This document shows, piece after piece, positions 25,349 to 33,992 of a stretch of DNA of 64,000 nucleotides. Source of the DNA: Motilibacter peucedani (lineage in GTDB: Bacteria > Actinomycetota > Actinomycetes > Motilibacterales > Motilibacteraceae). The notes beneath the pieces are model-generated. The model was not told the DNA's origin, did not search any database, and worked only from the letters and a program-made list of their open reading frames with translations. The position numbers and the translations under genes were made by a program. The stretch's first letter is position 1. Every line of letters begins with the position of its first letter. The stretch covers positions 186,001 through 250,000 of the forward strand of contig NZ_RBWV01000011.1 of assembly GCF_003634695.1 (NCBI RefSeq), read 5' to 3'.

Positions 25349-26245
25349 GTGACGACCGCGCAGCCGGGCATCTTCGCCCTCGGGACCACCGACCACCTCT
25401 ACGTCGAGCTCGACCTGGTCGAGGGGGCGCAGCCGCGCCAGCTCGCCGCGGCGCTGGCCGCGCTGGTCGGGCCGGAGACGACCATCCGGGGGGTCAGCGT
25501 CGTCGTCGGCCTGCGCCCGGAGCTGTGGGCGGAGGTGGCGCCGGGCGCCGCACCCGCCGACGCGGCGGACTTCGGCGAGCCGGTCGTCGGCCTGCGCGGC
25601 TACCGGATGCCGGCGACGCAGCACGACGCGTGGCTGTGGATCGCCGGCGGCGCGCGCGACGTCGTCTTCGACGCTGGCACGTCGTCGCTGCGCTCGCTCG
25701 CGCCCCTCGCCCGGGCGGCGACCGAGGTCGGCGGCTGGCTCTACCGGCACGACCGCGACCTCACCGGCTTCGTCGACGGCACCGAGAACCCCTCGCAGCT
25801 CGAGGCCTACGACGCCGCGGTCGTGCAGGAGGGGCCGGGTGCCGGGAGCAGCGTCGTGCTCGTGCAGCAGTGGCGCCACTCGACCGAGGACTTCGCCGCG
25901 CTGCCGACGGGCGCGCAGGAGCGGATCATCGGCCGCACGCTCGCCGACAGCGTCGAGCTCGACGAGGACGACATGCCCCGGGACTCGCACGTCAAGCGCA
26001 CGGTCCTCGAGCGCGACGGCGTCGAGCTGCCGATCTTCCGCCGCAACGTCGCCTACGGCGGGGTCACCGACCACGGGACGATGTTCGTCGGCTTCAGCGT
26101 CGAGCAGTACCGCCTCGCCGAGATGCTGCGCCGGATGGCCGGCGCCGATGGCGTCCGCGACGCGCTGACCCGCTACACCACGCCGCTCACCGGCGCGTAC
26201 TACGTGGTCCCGTCGGTCGAGGCGCTGCGCGGCCTGCTGGAGTGA
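25349..26245 (+). CDS. DyP-type heme peroxidase (YfeX-like)
   Basis: The protein (298 residues from the GTG) is a dye-decolorising peroxidase of the short YfeX/B-type class. Seen: distal Asp143 in GFVDGTENP, proximal heme ligand His214 in DSHVKR, distal Arg232 and Asn233 in FRRNVAYG, and VELDEDDMP before the His. The spacing is essentially that of E. coli YfeX. No Tat signal is present, so it acts in the cytoplasm or an encapsulin-type compartment; no encapsulin gene is adjacent. CAGGAT 7 bases before the GTG suggests a leaderless start; an ATG at 25340 is the alternative. Confidence 0.93.
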   Translation: MTTAQPGIFALGTTDHLYVELDLVEGAQPRQLAAALAALVGPETTIRGVSVVVGLRPELWAEVAPGAAPADAADFGEPVVGLRGYRMPATQHDAWLWIAGGARDVVFDAGTSSLRSLAPLARAATEVGGWLYRHDRDLTGFVDGTENPSQLEAYDAAVVQEGPGAGSSVVLVQQWRHSTEDFAALPTGAQERIIGRTLADSVELDEDDMPRDSHVKRTVLERDGVELPIFRRNVAYGGVTDHGTMFVGFSVEQYRLAEMLRRMAGADGVRDALTRYTTPLTGAYYVVPSVEALRGLLE

Positions 26246-26306
26246 GGCCGCGGGGGCCTGTGGACGACCGGCGGGGTCGTGGGCCGGCTCCCGCTACGGT
26301 TCGGGC

Positions 26307-27539
26307 ATGGGCACGACCGACGGGCGCGAGCACGACCTCGTGCTGCTCGGCGCCAGCGGTTTCGTCGGCCGGCTCGTGGCGGGCCACCTCGCCCGCCACG
26401 CGCCGCCCGACCTGCGGGTGGCGCTGGCCGGCCGGTCGGCGCAGCGCGTGGGCGAGGTCCGGGACTCGCTGGGCGGGCCGGCCGCTCGCTGGCCGGTGCT
26501 CGAGGTCGACTCCGCCGACGACGACGCGGTGGCGCGGCTCGCCCGGGGCGCAGCCGTGGTCGTCAGCACGGTCGGCCCCTACCTCCGGCACGGGCTGCCG
26601 CTGGTCCGCGCCTGCGCCACGGCAGGCACCCACTACGCCGACGTCACCGGCGAGGTCGCCTTCGTGCGGCGCAGCATCGACGTGGCGCACGAGTCGGCGG
26701 TCGCTACCGGCGCCCGCATCGTGCACGCGTGCGGCTTCGACTCGGTGCCCTCCGACCTCGCGGTGCGCGCTCTCGCCGAGCGCGCCCTGGCCGACGGCGC
26801 GGGCGGACTGACGCGCACCCAGCTGGCTCTGGTCGCAGCACGCGGCGGCGTCAGCGGCGGGACCGTCGACTCGCTGCGTACCCAGCTCGACGCGGCCGCC
26901 GCCGACCCCGCGGTGGCGCAGCTGATGGGCGACCCCTACGCCCTGAGCCCCGACCGTGGCTCCGAGCCGGCCGCCGGCGAACGGGGACTGCGCGGGCCAC
27001 GGCGCGACCCGGAAACGGGCGAGTGGCTGGCGCCCTTCGTCATGGCGCCGTTCAACACCCGCGTGGTGCGGCGCAGCAACGCGCTGACGGGCTGGGCCTA
27101 CGGGCGCGGGCTGCGCTACTCCGAGGTCGTGTCGTGCGGGTCCGGACGGCTGGCGCCCGTCGCGGCGGGCGGTCTGGCCCTGGCGACGGGAGCGCTCGTC
27201 GCGGCCCTGCGGCTGTCCCCCACCCGTCGCGTCGTCGACCGGCTGCTCCCCAAGCCTGGCACCGGCCCCGGCGAGCGGACCCGGGAGGGCGGCATGTTCC
27301 GCACCAGGACCACCGCGCACACGGGCAGCGGTCGTGCCTACGTCGCCCACGTGGCGGCCTCGGGCGACCCCGGCTACGCCGCGACTGCCGTGATGCTCGG
27401 CGAGAGCGCGCTCGCGCTGGCGCTCGACCCGCACGAGGGCGGCGGCGGCGTGCTGACCCCGGCGACCGCGGTCGGCGGCGCGCTGACCGCTCGGCTGAGG
27501 GCGAGAGGCTTCGAGCTGCGGGTGGAGGAGCGGCCGTGA
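26307..27539 (+). CDS. Saccharopine dehydrogenase-like oxidoreductase (trans-acting enoyl reductase family)
   Basis: The protein (410 residues) has an N-terminal Rossmann fold: HDLVLLGASGFVGRLVAGHLA, then VSTVGPYLRHG and HYADVTGEVAFVRR. CGFDSVPSDLAVRAL follows, and then a long middle domain ending GGMFRTRTTAHTGSG. This matches the mycobacterial family that includes the trans-acting enoyl reductases of lipid synthesis. The substrate here is unknown and no polyketide synthase is near. TACGGT lies 6 bases before the ATG (leaderless). Its stop overlaps nhaA (GTGA). Confidence 0.88.
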   Translation: MGTTDGREHDLVLLGASGFVGRLVAGHLARHAPPDLRVALAGRSAQRVGEVRDSLGGPAARWPVLEVDSADDDAVARLARGAAVVVSTVGPYLRHGLPLVRACATAGTHYADVTGEVAFVRRSIDVAHESAVATGARIVHACGFDSVPSDLAVRALAERALADGAGGLTRTQLALVAARGGVSGGTVDSLRTQLDAAAADPAVAQLMGDPYALSPDRGSEPAAGERGLRGPRRDPETGEWLAPFVMAPFNTRVVRRSNALTGWAYGRGLRYSEVVSCGSGRLAPVAAGGLALATGALVAALRLSPTRRVVDRLLPKPGTGPGERTREGGMFRTRTTAHTGSGRAYVAHVAASGDPGYAATAVMLGESALALALDPHEGGGGVLTPATAVGGALTARLRARGFELRVEERP

Positions 27540-28915
27540 GCACGGTCGTCCCGCCCGGCCCGCCGCTGCGCTTCTCGGCGCCCCGGCTCAGTCCGTCGGT
27601 GCGCGCCTTCGTCGCCAACGAGGCAGGCAGCGCGGTGGTGCTGCTCGCCGCCACGCTGGTCGCGCTCGCGTGGGCCAACTCCCCGTGGTGGCACTCCTAC
27701 GACTCGCTGTGGGAGACGCCCGTCTCGCTGCGGGTCGGCAGCGAGGCGATGACGCTCGACCTGCGCCACGTGGTCAACGACGCCGCGATGGCCCTGTTCT
27801 TCCTCGTGCTGGGCCTGGAGATCACCTCCGAGGTGACCACCGGAGACCTCCGCGACCCCCGCAAGGTCGTCGTGCCGGCCCTGGGTGCGGTCGGCGGCAT
27901 GCTCGTCCCGGTCGCCATCTACCTCGCCGTCGACCACTCGAGCCAGACGGCCCACGGCTGGGGCGTCGTGATGTCCACCGACACGGCGTTCGTGCTGGGG
28001 GTGCTGGCGCTGTTCGGCCCGCGCTGCCCCGACGCCCTGCGGCTGTTCCTGCTCACGCTCGCCGTCGTCGACGACATCGGCGCGATCACGGTGCTCGCGG
28101 TCGCCTACACCGAGTCCGTACGCGTGTGGCCCCTCGTCGTCGCAGCCGCGCTGCTCGCGGCGTTCGCGGCGCTGCGGTGGCTGGGGGCGTGGCGCACCAC
28201 CCCGTACGTCCTGCTCGGTGTCGCGCTGTGGTGCGCGGTCTACCGCTCCGGCGTGCACCCCACGCTCGCCGGCGTGCTCGTCGGGCTGCTCGTGCCTGCG
28301 ACGCCCGTGCACGAGGACCAGACCCGGCGGCTGCTGTTCTTCGGCCGTGCGCTCGCCGAGGAGCCGACCGCCGCGCAGGCGCGGGTCGCGACGCTCGCCG
28401 TGCAGGCGACGGTACCGACCGGCGAGCGGCTGCAGCGCGAGCTGCACCCGTGGTCGGCCTACGTCGTGGTGCCGCTGTTCGGCCTGGCCAACGCGGGCGT
28501 CCACGTCGACGGCGGCGTGCTGCACGACGCGTCCACCTCGCCGCTGACGCTGGGGATCGTGGTCGCGCTGGTCGTCGGCAACGCGGTCGGCATCACGCTC
28601 GCCTCGTGGGCTGCGCTGCGTTCCGGCCTCGGCGACCTGCCCGGGCGGGTGCGCTACGGCCACCTCGTCGGCGGCGCGGTGCTCGCCGGCATGGGCTTCA
28701 CCATCTCGCTGTTCGTCGCCGACCTGGCTTTCGACGACCCGGTGCTGCGCGACCAGGCCAAGATCGGCGTGCTGGCGGGCAGCCTGGTCGCGGCGGTCCT
28801 CGGCACGCTGGTCATCCGGTTCATGGGCGAGCGCTCGCCCCTGTGCACCCCTGCGAGCGGGCTGCCTGCCGGCTCACTGCCCCCGCTGCCATGGACGTCG
28901 CCCGCCGGAGGATGA
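27536..28915 (+). CDS. nhaA: Na+/H+ antiporter NhaA
   Basis: The protein (459 residues) exchanges sodium for protons across the membrane. Seen: NEAGSAVVLLAATLVALAWANSP in the first helix, DAAMALFFLVLGLEI, the ion-binding TLAVVDDIGAI with two adjacent Asp, MSTDTAFVLGVLAL with the unwound-helix Thr-Asp, and the C-terminal MGFTISLFVADLAF. The GTG has GGTGGAGGAG upstream and overlaps the preceding stop. The last 42 bases overlap the convergent thioredoxin-fold gene, giving a Pro/Ser-rich C-terminal tail. Confidence 0.96.
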   Translation: MSTVVPPGPPLRFSAPRLSPSVRAFVANEAGSAVVLLAATLVALAWANSPWWHSYDSLWETPVSLRVGSEAMTLDLRHVVNDAAMALFFLVLGLEITSEVTTGDLRDPRKVVVPALGAVGGMLVPVAIYLAVDHSSQTAHGWGVVMSTDTAFVLGVLALFGPRCPDALRLFLLTLAVVDDIGAITVLAVAYTESVRVWPLVVAAALLAAFAALRWLGAWRTTPYVLLGVALWCAVYRSGVHPTLAGVLVGLLVPATPVHEDQTRRLLFFGRALAEEPTAAQARVATLAVQATVPTGERLQRELHPWSAYVVVPLFGLANAGVHVDGGVLHDASTSPLTLGIVVALVVGNAVGITLASWAALRSGLGDLPGRVRYGHLVGGAVLAGMGFTISLFVADLAFDDPVLRDQAKIGVLAGSLVAAVLGTLVIRFMGERSPLCTPASGLPAGSLPPLPWTSPAGG

Positions 28916-29416
28916 GGGGAGGCCGGTCGCCTTCTTCAGCGCGCCGAGCTCGACGCGGCCGGCGTAGGTGCGCCCGTCGACGAACAGGGTCGGCGTCGCC
29001 TGCACCCCCATCGCGATGCCCGCCTCGTAGTCCTCGCGCACCCGGCCCGCGAACCGCTGGGCAGGCTCCCCCGTGGCGATCGAGGGGTCAGCACCCACAC
29101 GGGCGGCGTAGTCCTGCAGCGCGGCGTCGTCGAGCCGCGACTGCTTCTCGAAGACCAGCCGGTGCATCGCCCAGAACGCCTCCTCGGAGGTCTCGGCCGT
29201 CGACTCGACGGCGAGGGCGGCGGTCAGCGCGTGCGGGTGCACGTCGAAGAGCGGGAAGTTGCGCCACAACAGCCGGACGCGTCCCTCGGACTGCTCGACG
29301 AGCGCGCGCAGCACCGGCGCGGCGGCCCCGCAGTAGGGGCACTCGTAGTCGCCGAACTCGCACACGGTGACCGGCGCGGCGGGATCCCCGAGCACGTGCG
29401 GCACGTCGCTGGGCAT
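28874..29416 (-). CDS. DsbA-family thioredoxin-fold protein (cytoplasmic)
   Basis: The protein (180 residues) starts MPSDVPHVLGDPAAPVTVCEFGDYECPYCG; the CPYC active site is near residue 25. The central helical insertion and the cis-Pro loop GVQATPTLFVDGR are also present. No signal peptide or lipobox precedes it, so unlike most DsbA-like proteins it appears cytoplasmic. The ATG at 29416 was chosen because TACGAT lies exactly 7 bases upstream (leaderless pattern); longer starts at 29425 and 29446 are possible. It converges with nhaA and overlaps it by 42 bases. Confidence 0.9.
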   Translation of the reverse strand: MPSDVPHVLGDPAAPVTVCEFGDYECPYCGAAAPVLRALVEQSEGRVRLLWRNFPLFDVHPHALTAALAVESTAETSEEAFWAMHRLVFEKQSRLDDAALQDYAARVGADPSIATGEPAQRFAGRVREDYEAGIAMGVQATPTLFVDGRTYAGRVELGALKKATGLPSSSGGRRPWQRGQ

Positions 29417-29523
29417 GGCGGTCATCGTAAGGCTGCGGCTCGGCACGCGACCGACGCTGAGGCACAGGTCGCAGGCGTACCGTCGCCCGCAGGCGGACTG
29501 CTCGATCGGAGGCGAGGTCGTCG

Positions 29524-30579
29524 GTGACGAGGCTCCTGCTGCGACGCGTGGGGCGACCGACGCCCTGGCAGGCGCTCGGCGCCGTGCTGGCCCTCATGGC
29601 GGTCGCCTGCGTGGCGCTCGTGGTGACCACTCCCCCGCCGCCCCGGGGAAGACCGGCAGCCGACATCGTCGAGGTCTTCACCGAGGACGTGCGCACGGCG
29701 AGCTCCCTCGCGCAGCTGCGCGGCAACCTCGCCGACGAGGCCGACGGGCTGGAGCGCGCCGGTGCACTGGCCCGCGTGGTCGTGCTGGCCGACGGCCGCC
29801 CGTTCTTCGAGTCGCGCCCGCGGCTGCACTCGGGGCTCGTCCCCGGCGCGACGGAGCACGGTGGGGAGACCGCGCTCGGTGTGCGGTTCGCCGTGTCGCT
29901 CACCAGCGCCCAGCCCCGCGACCTCGACGCCCTGCGCTGGCACAACCGGGCGCTGGAGGTGCTGCTCGTGGCGATGCTGGCGCTGGCGGCGAGCGGCCTG
30001 CTCGTGAGCCGGCGCCGGCACGCCGAGTCGCAGCGCATGGTGCTGACCGACCCGCTCACCGGCGTCGGCAACCGGCGGCTGCTCGAGCGGCTGGCCGACC
30101 GGGCGCTGCGCGAGCCCGAGCGGGGCCGGCACCACCAGCTGCTGCTGCTCGACATCGACGACTTCAAGGCCGTGAACGACACGCACGGTCACAAGCACGG
30201 CGACGCCGTCCTGTGCCGCGTCGCCGACGCGCTGCAGGAGTCGGTGCGCCCGCGCGACCGGGTGGTGCGCCTCGGCGGTGACGAGTTCGCCGTGCTTCTC
30301 GAGGACGTGCCGGCGGGCGGTCCGGACGTCGCGACGGAGGTGCTGGCCCGTCTGCGGCGCCGGGTGCCCGACCTCGGCATCAGCGGCGGCGGCGCCTCGT
30401 GGCCCGGGGACGCCCAGGACCTGGTCGGACTCACCCACGCCGCCGACCAGGCGATGTACGACGACAAGCAGCGCCGCAAGGGCACGCTCGACCTGCGCGG
30501 CCCGAGCGGCCCCCGACACGCCTCCCCACATGGCGATGATCATGAGGGAGTCAGCACGACACGCGGGCGTGTCTCCTGA
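29524..30579 (+). CDS. Membrane-bound diguanylate cyclase
   Basis: The protein (351 residues) has a transmembrane helix near residues 17-36, an extracytoplasmic sensor of about 110 residues, a second helix (about 143-160), and a cytoplasmic GGDEF domain with TDPLTGVGNRRLLERL, DIDDFKAVNDTHGH and intact LGGDEF. RPRD five residues before it is the inhibitory site. It should synthesise c-di-GMP in response to an external signal. GGAGGCGAGG precedes the GTG. Oddly, the last 16 codons run into a strong hairpin (30534-30596), so the tail after RKGTLDLRG is encoded by terminator sequence. Confidence 0.9.
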   Translation: MTRLLLRRVGRPTPWQALGAVLALMAVACVALVVTTPPPPRGRPAADIVEVFTEDVRTASSLAQLRGNLADEADGLERAGALARVVVLADGRPFFESRPRLHSGLVPGATEHGGETALGVRFAVSLTSAQPRDLDALRWHNRALEVLLVAMLALAASGLLVSRRRHAESQRMVLTDPLTGVGNRRLLERLADRALREPERGRHHQLLLLDIDDFKAVNDTHGHKHGDAVLCRVADALQESVRPRDRVVRLGGDEFAVLLEDVPAGGPDVATEVLARLRRRVPDLGISGGGASWPGDAQDLVGLTHAADQAMYDDKQRRKGTLDLRGPSGPRHASPHGDDHEGVSTTRGRVS

Positions 30580-30596
30580 CCTCCTCATGATCATCG
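30534..30596. terminator. Composite hairpin terminator overlapping the GGDEF gene end
   Basis: The arms 30534-30553 and 30577-30596 pair over 20 bases with one mismatch; each contains the palindrome ATGATCAT. An inner GACACGC/GCGTGTC stem caps the hairpin. It separates the GGDEF gene from the converging secreted-protein gene. Confidence 0.8.
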
Positions 30597-30618
30597 CGGT
30601 TGGGGGCAGTCCGGAGGG

Positions 30619-31776
30619 TCAGCGGGCGGCGCGCTGCTCCAGCACCTCGGGGGTCACCGGGCCGACGAGGACGCGGCCGTCGGACAGCACCAGCGCGCTC
30701 ACGAGGTTGGTCTCGAGCAGCGTGCCCGAGCCCCACGGGCCGCTCACCGGCTTGCCCAGCGAGATGTTGCCGAGCGCGGTGCTGGCCGCGGAGCCCTTGC
30801 CGGCGGTCGACGCGGCACCGGTCGGGAGCTGCAGGTCGGGGGCGCTGCCCTTGGGCAGCTCGACCACCGTGGTCCAGTCGCTGCCGGTCACCACGGGGTG
30901 GTCGCCGGCCCGGCGCAGCTCGCCGGTGGCCTTCGAGGCCTCGCGCTGCGCCTCGGGCACCGCGCGCCCCGGGACGGTGCCGTGGTCCTCGAGCCGGCCG
31001 CCCGCCGGCATCGTGAAGTGGAAGACCGAGGCCGCGGGCTCGGCGAAGGTGATCGAGCCGAACCGCACCTCCAGCGCGGCCTCGGCGCTCTTGGTGCTGA
31101 AGACCTGCGCGCGCAGCGGCGTGTAGTTCTCGCTGTCGAGCGCGAGGCGCACCTCGCGCACGAGCGAGCCGCTCGCCTTGGGACGGAGCACCAGCTCGTA
31201 CGCGTCGCGCCCGGCCACCTTGGCGGTGCCGTCGACGGTCACCGAGGTCGAGGGCGTGACGGCCGCGAGGGCGCGGTCGGCGAGCTCCTGCGGGGTGAGC
31301 GCCAGCGTCGTCGGGGCCGGAGAGGCGAGCGCCGGGTCCGAGTCGGCCGGCAGCACCGCGTGCTGCACCGTGCGGTCCGAGGACTCCCACACCCACACGT
31401 CGCGCCCGTTGCGGACCAGGTCGGTCTCCGAGCTGCCGACGGTGGCGGAGAGCCGCAGCCGGTCCTTGCCCGCGTACCAGATCTGGCCGTTGTGCGAGCC
31501 GGTGAGCAGCGCGAGCGTGTCGGTGCTGCCGGCCTTGCTCGCCAGCGCGTCGAGCCCTGGCACGCTGGGCAGGCCCAGGCGGGAGGTCTGCACGACCCGG
31601 CCGGAGAACGGCACGTCCTTGGCGGCGCTGACGTCGCGCAGGAGCTCGGCGGCGCTGCGGCTGGGCAGCGCCGGCGACGCGCCAGCGACGACCGGGACCA
31701 CGGCCAGCCCGGCGGCGACGGCGGTGGCGACGACGGCCGGGACGCCCCAGGCGACCGACTTCGGGATGCTCGACAT
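30619..31776 (-). CDS. Secreted LolA/LppX-fold-like protein
   Basis: The protein (385 residues) has a signal-peptide-like N-terminus (WGVPAVVATAVAAGLAVVPVVAGASPAL, no lipobox Cys) followed by a beta-rich domain: NGQIWYAGKDRLRLSATVGSS, DVWVWESSDRTV, GRDAYELVLRPK and VREVRLALDSENYTPLRAQVFS. These are typical of the LolA-like/DUF2092 fold used to bind lipids. The ATG at 31776 has AGGAG at good distance. It is divergent from a two-component system across a repeat-containing promoter region, so envelope-stress control is plausible but inferred. Confidence 0.82.
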   Translation of the reverse strand: MSSIPKSVAWGVPAVVATAVAAGLAVVPVVAGASPALPSRSAAELLRDVSAAKDVPFSGRVVQTSRLGLPSVPGLDALASKAGSTDTLALLTGSHNGQIWYAGKDRLRLSATVGSSETDLVRNGRDVWVWESSDRTVQHAVLPADSDPALASPAPTTLALTPQELADRALAAVTPSTSVTVDGTAKVAGRDAYELVLRPKASGSLVREVRLALDSENYTPLRAQVFSTKSAEAALEVRFGSITFAEPAASVFHFTMPAGGRLEDHGTVPGRAVPEAQREASKATGELRRAGDHPVVTGSDWTTVVELPKGSAPDLQLPTGAASTAGKGSAASTALGNISLGKPVSGPWGSGTLLETNLVSALVLSDGRVLVGPVTPEVLEQRAAR

Positions 31777-31853
31777 GACGTGCTCCTCGTGCTCGTTCTC
31801 GTTCCGGTGGTGCAGGCGCCCCGCGGGGCACAGGACCACAGTGCGCCGCGCTC

Positions 31854-31904
31854 CCTGTGACGACGCTGAGAGCTCCTGAGGACGACGCTCAGCCAGTTCA
31901 CAGG
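31854..31904. promoter_or_regulatory. Repeat-rich divergent promoter region of two-component system
   Basis: The dyad CCTGTGA...TCACAGG (31854-31860 / 31898-31904) encloses two copies of GACGACGCT about 22 bases apart (two DNA turns), a GCTGAG/CTCAGC dyad and an extra CTGAG. Tandem half-sites at this spacing are what OmpR-type regulators bind. CAGGCT 7 bases before the GTG at 31928 may be the -10 box. Confidence 0.5.
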
Positions 31905-31927
31905 AACGGTGCGGCAGGCTGCTGGCC

Positions 31928-32626
31928 GTGCGAGTGCTGGTGGTCGAGGACGAGGCGCGGATGGCGCAGGCGCTCCAGCGCGGGCTGCGGGCCGAGGGCT
32001 TCGCCGTCGACGTCGCGGGCGACGGCGAGACCGGCCTCCACCTGGCGCGCGAGGGCGGCTACGACGCCGTGGTGCTCGACGTGATGCTGCCCAGGCTGTC
32101 GGGCTACCGCGTGTGCCAGGCGCTGCGCGCCGAGGACAACTGGGTGCCCGTGCTCATGCTCTCGGCCAAGGACGGCGAGTACGACCAGGCCGACGGTCTC
32201 GACATCGGCGCCGACGACTACCTCACGAAGCCGTTCTCCTTCGTCGTGCTCGTCGCCCGGCTGCGGGCCTTGCTGCGTCGCGGCGCACCGGAGCGTCCCG
32301 CCGTGCTGGCGGCGGGCGACCTGGTGCTCGACCCGGCCCGGCGCACCGTCACCCGCGCGGGCACCGAGGTGGCGCTGACGCCCCGCGAGTTCGGCCTGCT
32401 CGAGTTCCTGCTGCGCAGGCGTGGCGAGGTGGTGTCGAAGAGCGAGATCCTGGCGCACGTGTGGGACGCCTACTACGACGGTGACCCGAACGTCGTCGAG
32501 GTCTACGTCGGCTACCTGCGGCGCAAGGTCGACGCGCCGTTCGGCCGCCGCTCGCTCGAGACGGTCCGGGGCGCGGGCTACCGCCTCGTGCCCGACGACG
32601 GCGGCGAGCCGGAGGCCGCGCGGTGA
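31928..32626 (+). CDS. OmpR/PhoB-family response regulator
   Basis: The protein is 232 residues. The receiver domain (1-120) contains the acidic pocket VVEDEA, phospho-acceptor Asp51 in VVLDVMLP, and LTKPFS with the conserved Lys. The C-terminal winged helix (about 130-225) has LTPREFGLLEFLLRRRGEVVSKSEIL and the wing RGAGYRL. The GTG start shows leaderless spacing (CAGGCT 7 bases upstream). It is coupled to the sensor kinase by a GTGA overlap and probably controls the divergent secreted-protein gene as well as itself. Confidence 0.95.
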   Translation: MRVLVVEDEARMAQALQRGLRAEGFAVDVAGDGETGLHLAREGGYDAVVLDVMLPRLSGYRVCQALRAEDNWVPVLMLSAKDGEYDQADGLDIGADDYLTKPFSFVVLVARLRALLRRGAPERPAVLAAGDLVLDPARRTVTRAGTEVALTPREFGLLEFLLRRRGEVVSKSEILAHVWDAYYDGDPNVVEVYVGYLRRKVDAPFGRRSLETVRGAGYRLVPDDGGEPEAAR

Positions 32627-33987
32627 GGGCCCTCGAGCGCTCGGGCCTGCGCGCCCGGCTGACCGCGATCGCCACCGCACTGGTGGCCGTGACGCTGGTC
32701 GCGGGCGGTGCGCTGCTCGTGCTGGCGCTGCGGCACTCGCTGCTCGACGGGCTCGACACCTCGGGCCGCGAGCGCGCGCGGGAGATCGCCGCGCTCGTGC
32801 AGTCCGACAGCCTGCCCAGCGGCCCGCTCGCCGTCGGCGCCGGCACCGCTGTCGCCCAGGTGCTCGACGGCTCCGGTGCGGTCGCGGAGGCCTCGGTCGG
32901 CGGCGACTCGCTCGTGCCGCTGGTCGACTCCGCGACGGTGCGCCGCGTACGCGCCGGTGCCGCGGTGCCGCTCGCCGGCTCCCGCGTCGGGCTGCCCGAC
33001 GAGCTCCGCCTGGTCGGCGTCCCCGCCGGCTCCTCCACCGTGCTGGTCGCGGTGTCGGCGCAGGAGGCGCGCGACACCGTACGCCTGGTGTCCTTCACCG
33101 TCGCGGCCCTCGTGCCGCTCGCCGTCCTCTGCTTCGCGGTCGCGTGCTGGCTGGTCGTCGGGTCGTCGCTGCGGCCGGTCGAGGCGCTGCGCCGCCGGGC
33201 CGACGAGATCACCGGCGCCGGCGAGGGGCTGCGCCTGCCCGTGCCGCCGGGGCGCGACGAGGTGCACCGGCTCGCGGTGACGCTCAACGGCATGATCGCG
33301 CGGCTCGAGGAGTCGTCGCGCCGCCAGCGCGCCTTTGTGGCGGACGCGGCCCACGAGCTGCGCTCGCCGCTGGCGGCGGTGCGGACCCAGGTCGAGGTGT
33401 CGGTCGCCCACCCGCAGGCCGCGCCGTGGGACGAGACGGCCGACGGCGTGCTCGAGGACGTCGCCCGCATGACGCGCCTGGTCGACGACCTGCTGCTGCT
33501 CGCCCGCATCGACGGCGCCCCCGAGACCCGCGACCGGCCGGTGACCGATCTCGGCGCGGTCGTCGCCTCAGTGGTGGGTGCGGTGTCGAGCGTCGGGCCG
33601 CGGGTGCCGGTCACCTGCGACGTCGCCGGGGACGTCCGCGTGCGGGCCGACGCCGACAGCCTGCGCCGCATCGTGCAGAACCTCGTCGACAACGCCGTGC
33701 GCCACGCGGCCACGGCCGTCGAGGCGGCGGCCTGCCGTCACGGCGACGAGGTGCGGCTGCTCGTCTCCGATGACGGGGCGGGTGTGCCACCCGAGGCGCG
33801 CGAGCGGGTCTTCGAGCGCTTCGCGCGGCTCGACGACGCGCGCAGCCGCGACGCGGGCGGCACCGGGCTCGGCCTCTCGATCGTTCGCGACCTCGCCACG
33901 GCGAGCGGCGGCACGGCGGCCCTCGAGGACGGCGCGCCGGGAGCCCGGTTCGTCGTGCGACTGCCCGCAGCCCTGCCGGTGGCCTGA
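32623..33987 (+). CDS. Sensor histidine kinase
   Basis: The protein (454 residues) has a transmembrane helix at about 15-36, an extracytoplasmic sensor of about 120 residues, a second helix (about 158-180), a HAMP domain, a dimerisation domain with phospho-acceptor His244 in DAAHELRSPLAA, and an ATPase domain with N box NLVDNAVRHA, G1 DDGAGVP and G2 GGTGLGLSIV. It overlaps the response regulator by 4 bases and is its partner. The stimulus is unknown. Only 5 bases separate its stop from that of the convergent DyP gene. Confidence 0.95.
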   Translation: MRALERSGLRARLTAIATALVAVTLVAGGALLVLALRHSLLDGLDTSGRERAREIAALVQSDSLPSGPLAVGAGTAVAQVLDGSGAVAEASVGGDSLVPLVDSATVRRVRAGAAVPLAGSRVGLPDELRLVGVPAGSSTVLVAVSAQEARDTVRLVSFTVAALVPLAVLCFAVACWLVVGSSLRPVEALRRRADEITGAGEGLRLPVPPGRDEVHRLAVTLNGMIARLEESSRRQRAFVADAAHELRSPLAAVRTQVEVSVAHPQAAPWDETADGVLEDVARMTRLVDDLLLLARIDGAPETRDRPVTDLGAVVASVVGAVSSVGPRVPVTCDVAGDVRVRADADSLRRIVQNLVDNAVRHAATAVEAAACRHGDEVRLLVSDDGAGVPPEARERVFERFARLDDARSRDAGGTGLGLSIVRDLATASGGTAALEDGAPGARFVVRLPAALPVA

Positions 33988-33992
33988 CCCGC

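Noticed and set aside
25349-26245. Tat-exported EfeB-type peroxidase in an iron-uptake operon
   Set aside because: There is no twin-arginine signal and no efeU/efeO neighbour; lengths and active-site spacing match the cytoplasmic YfeX-like class.
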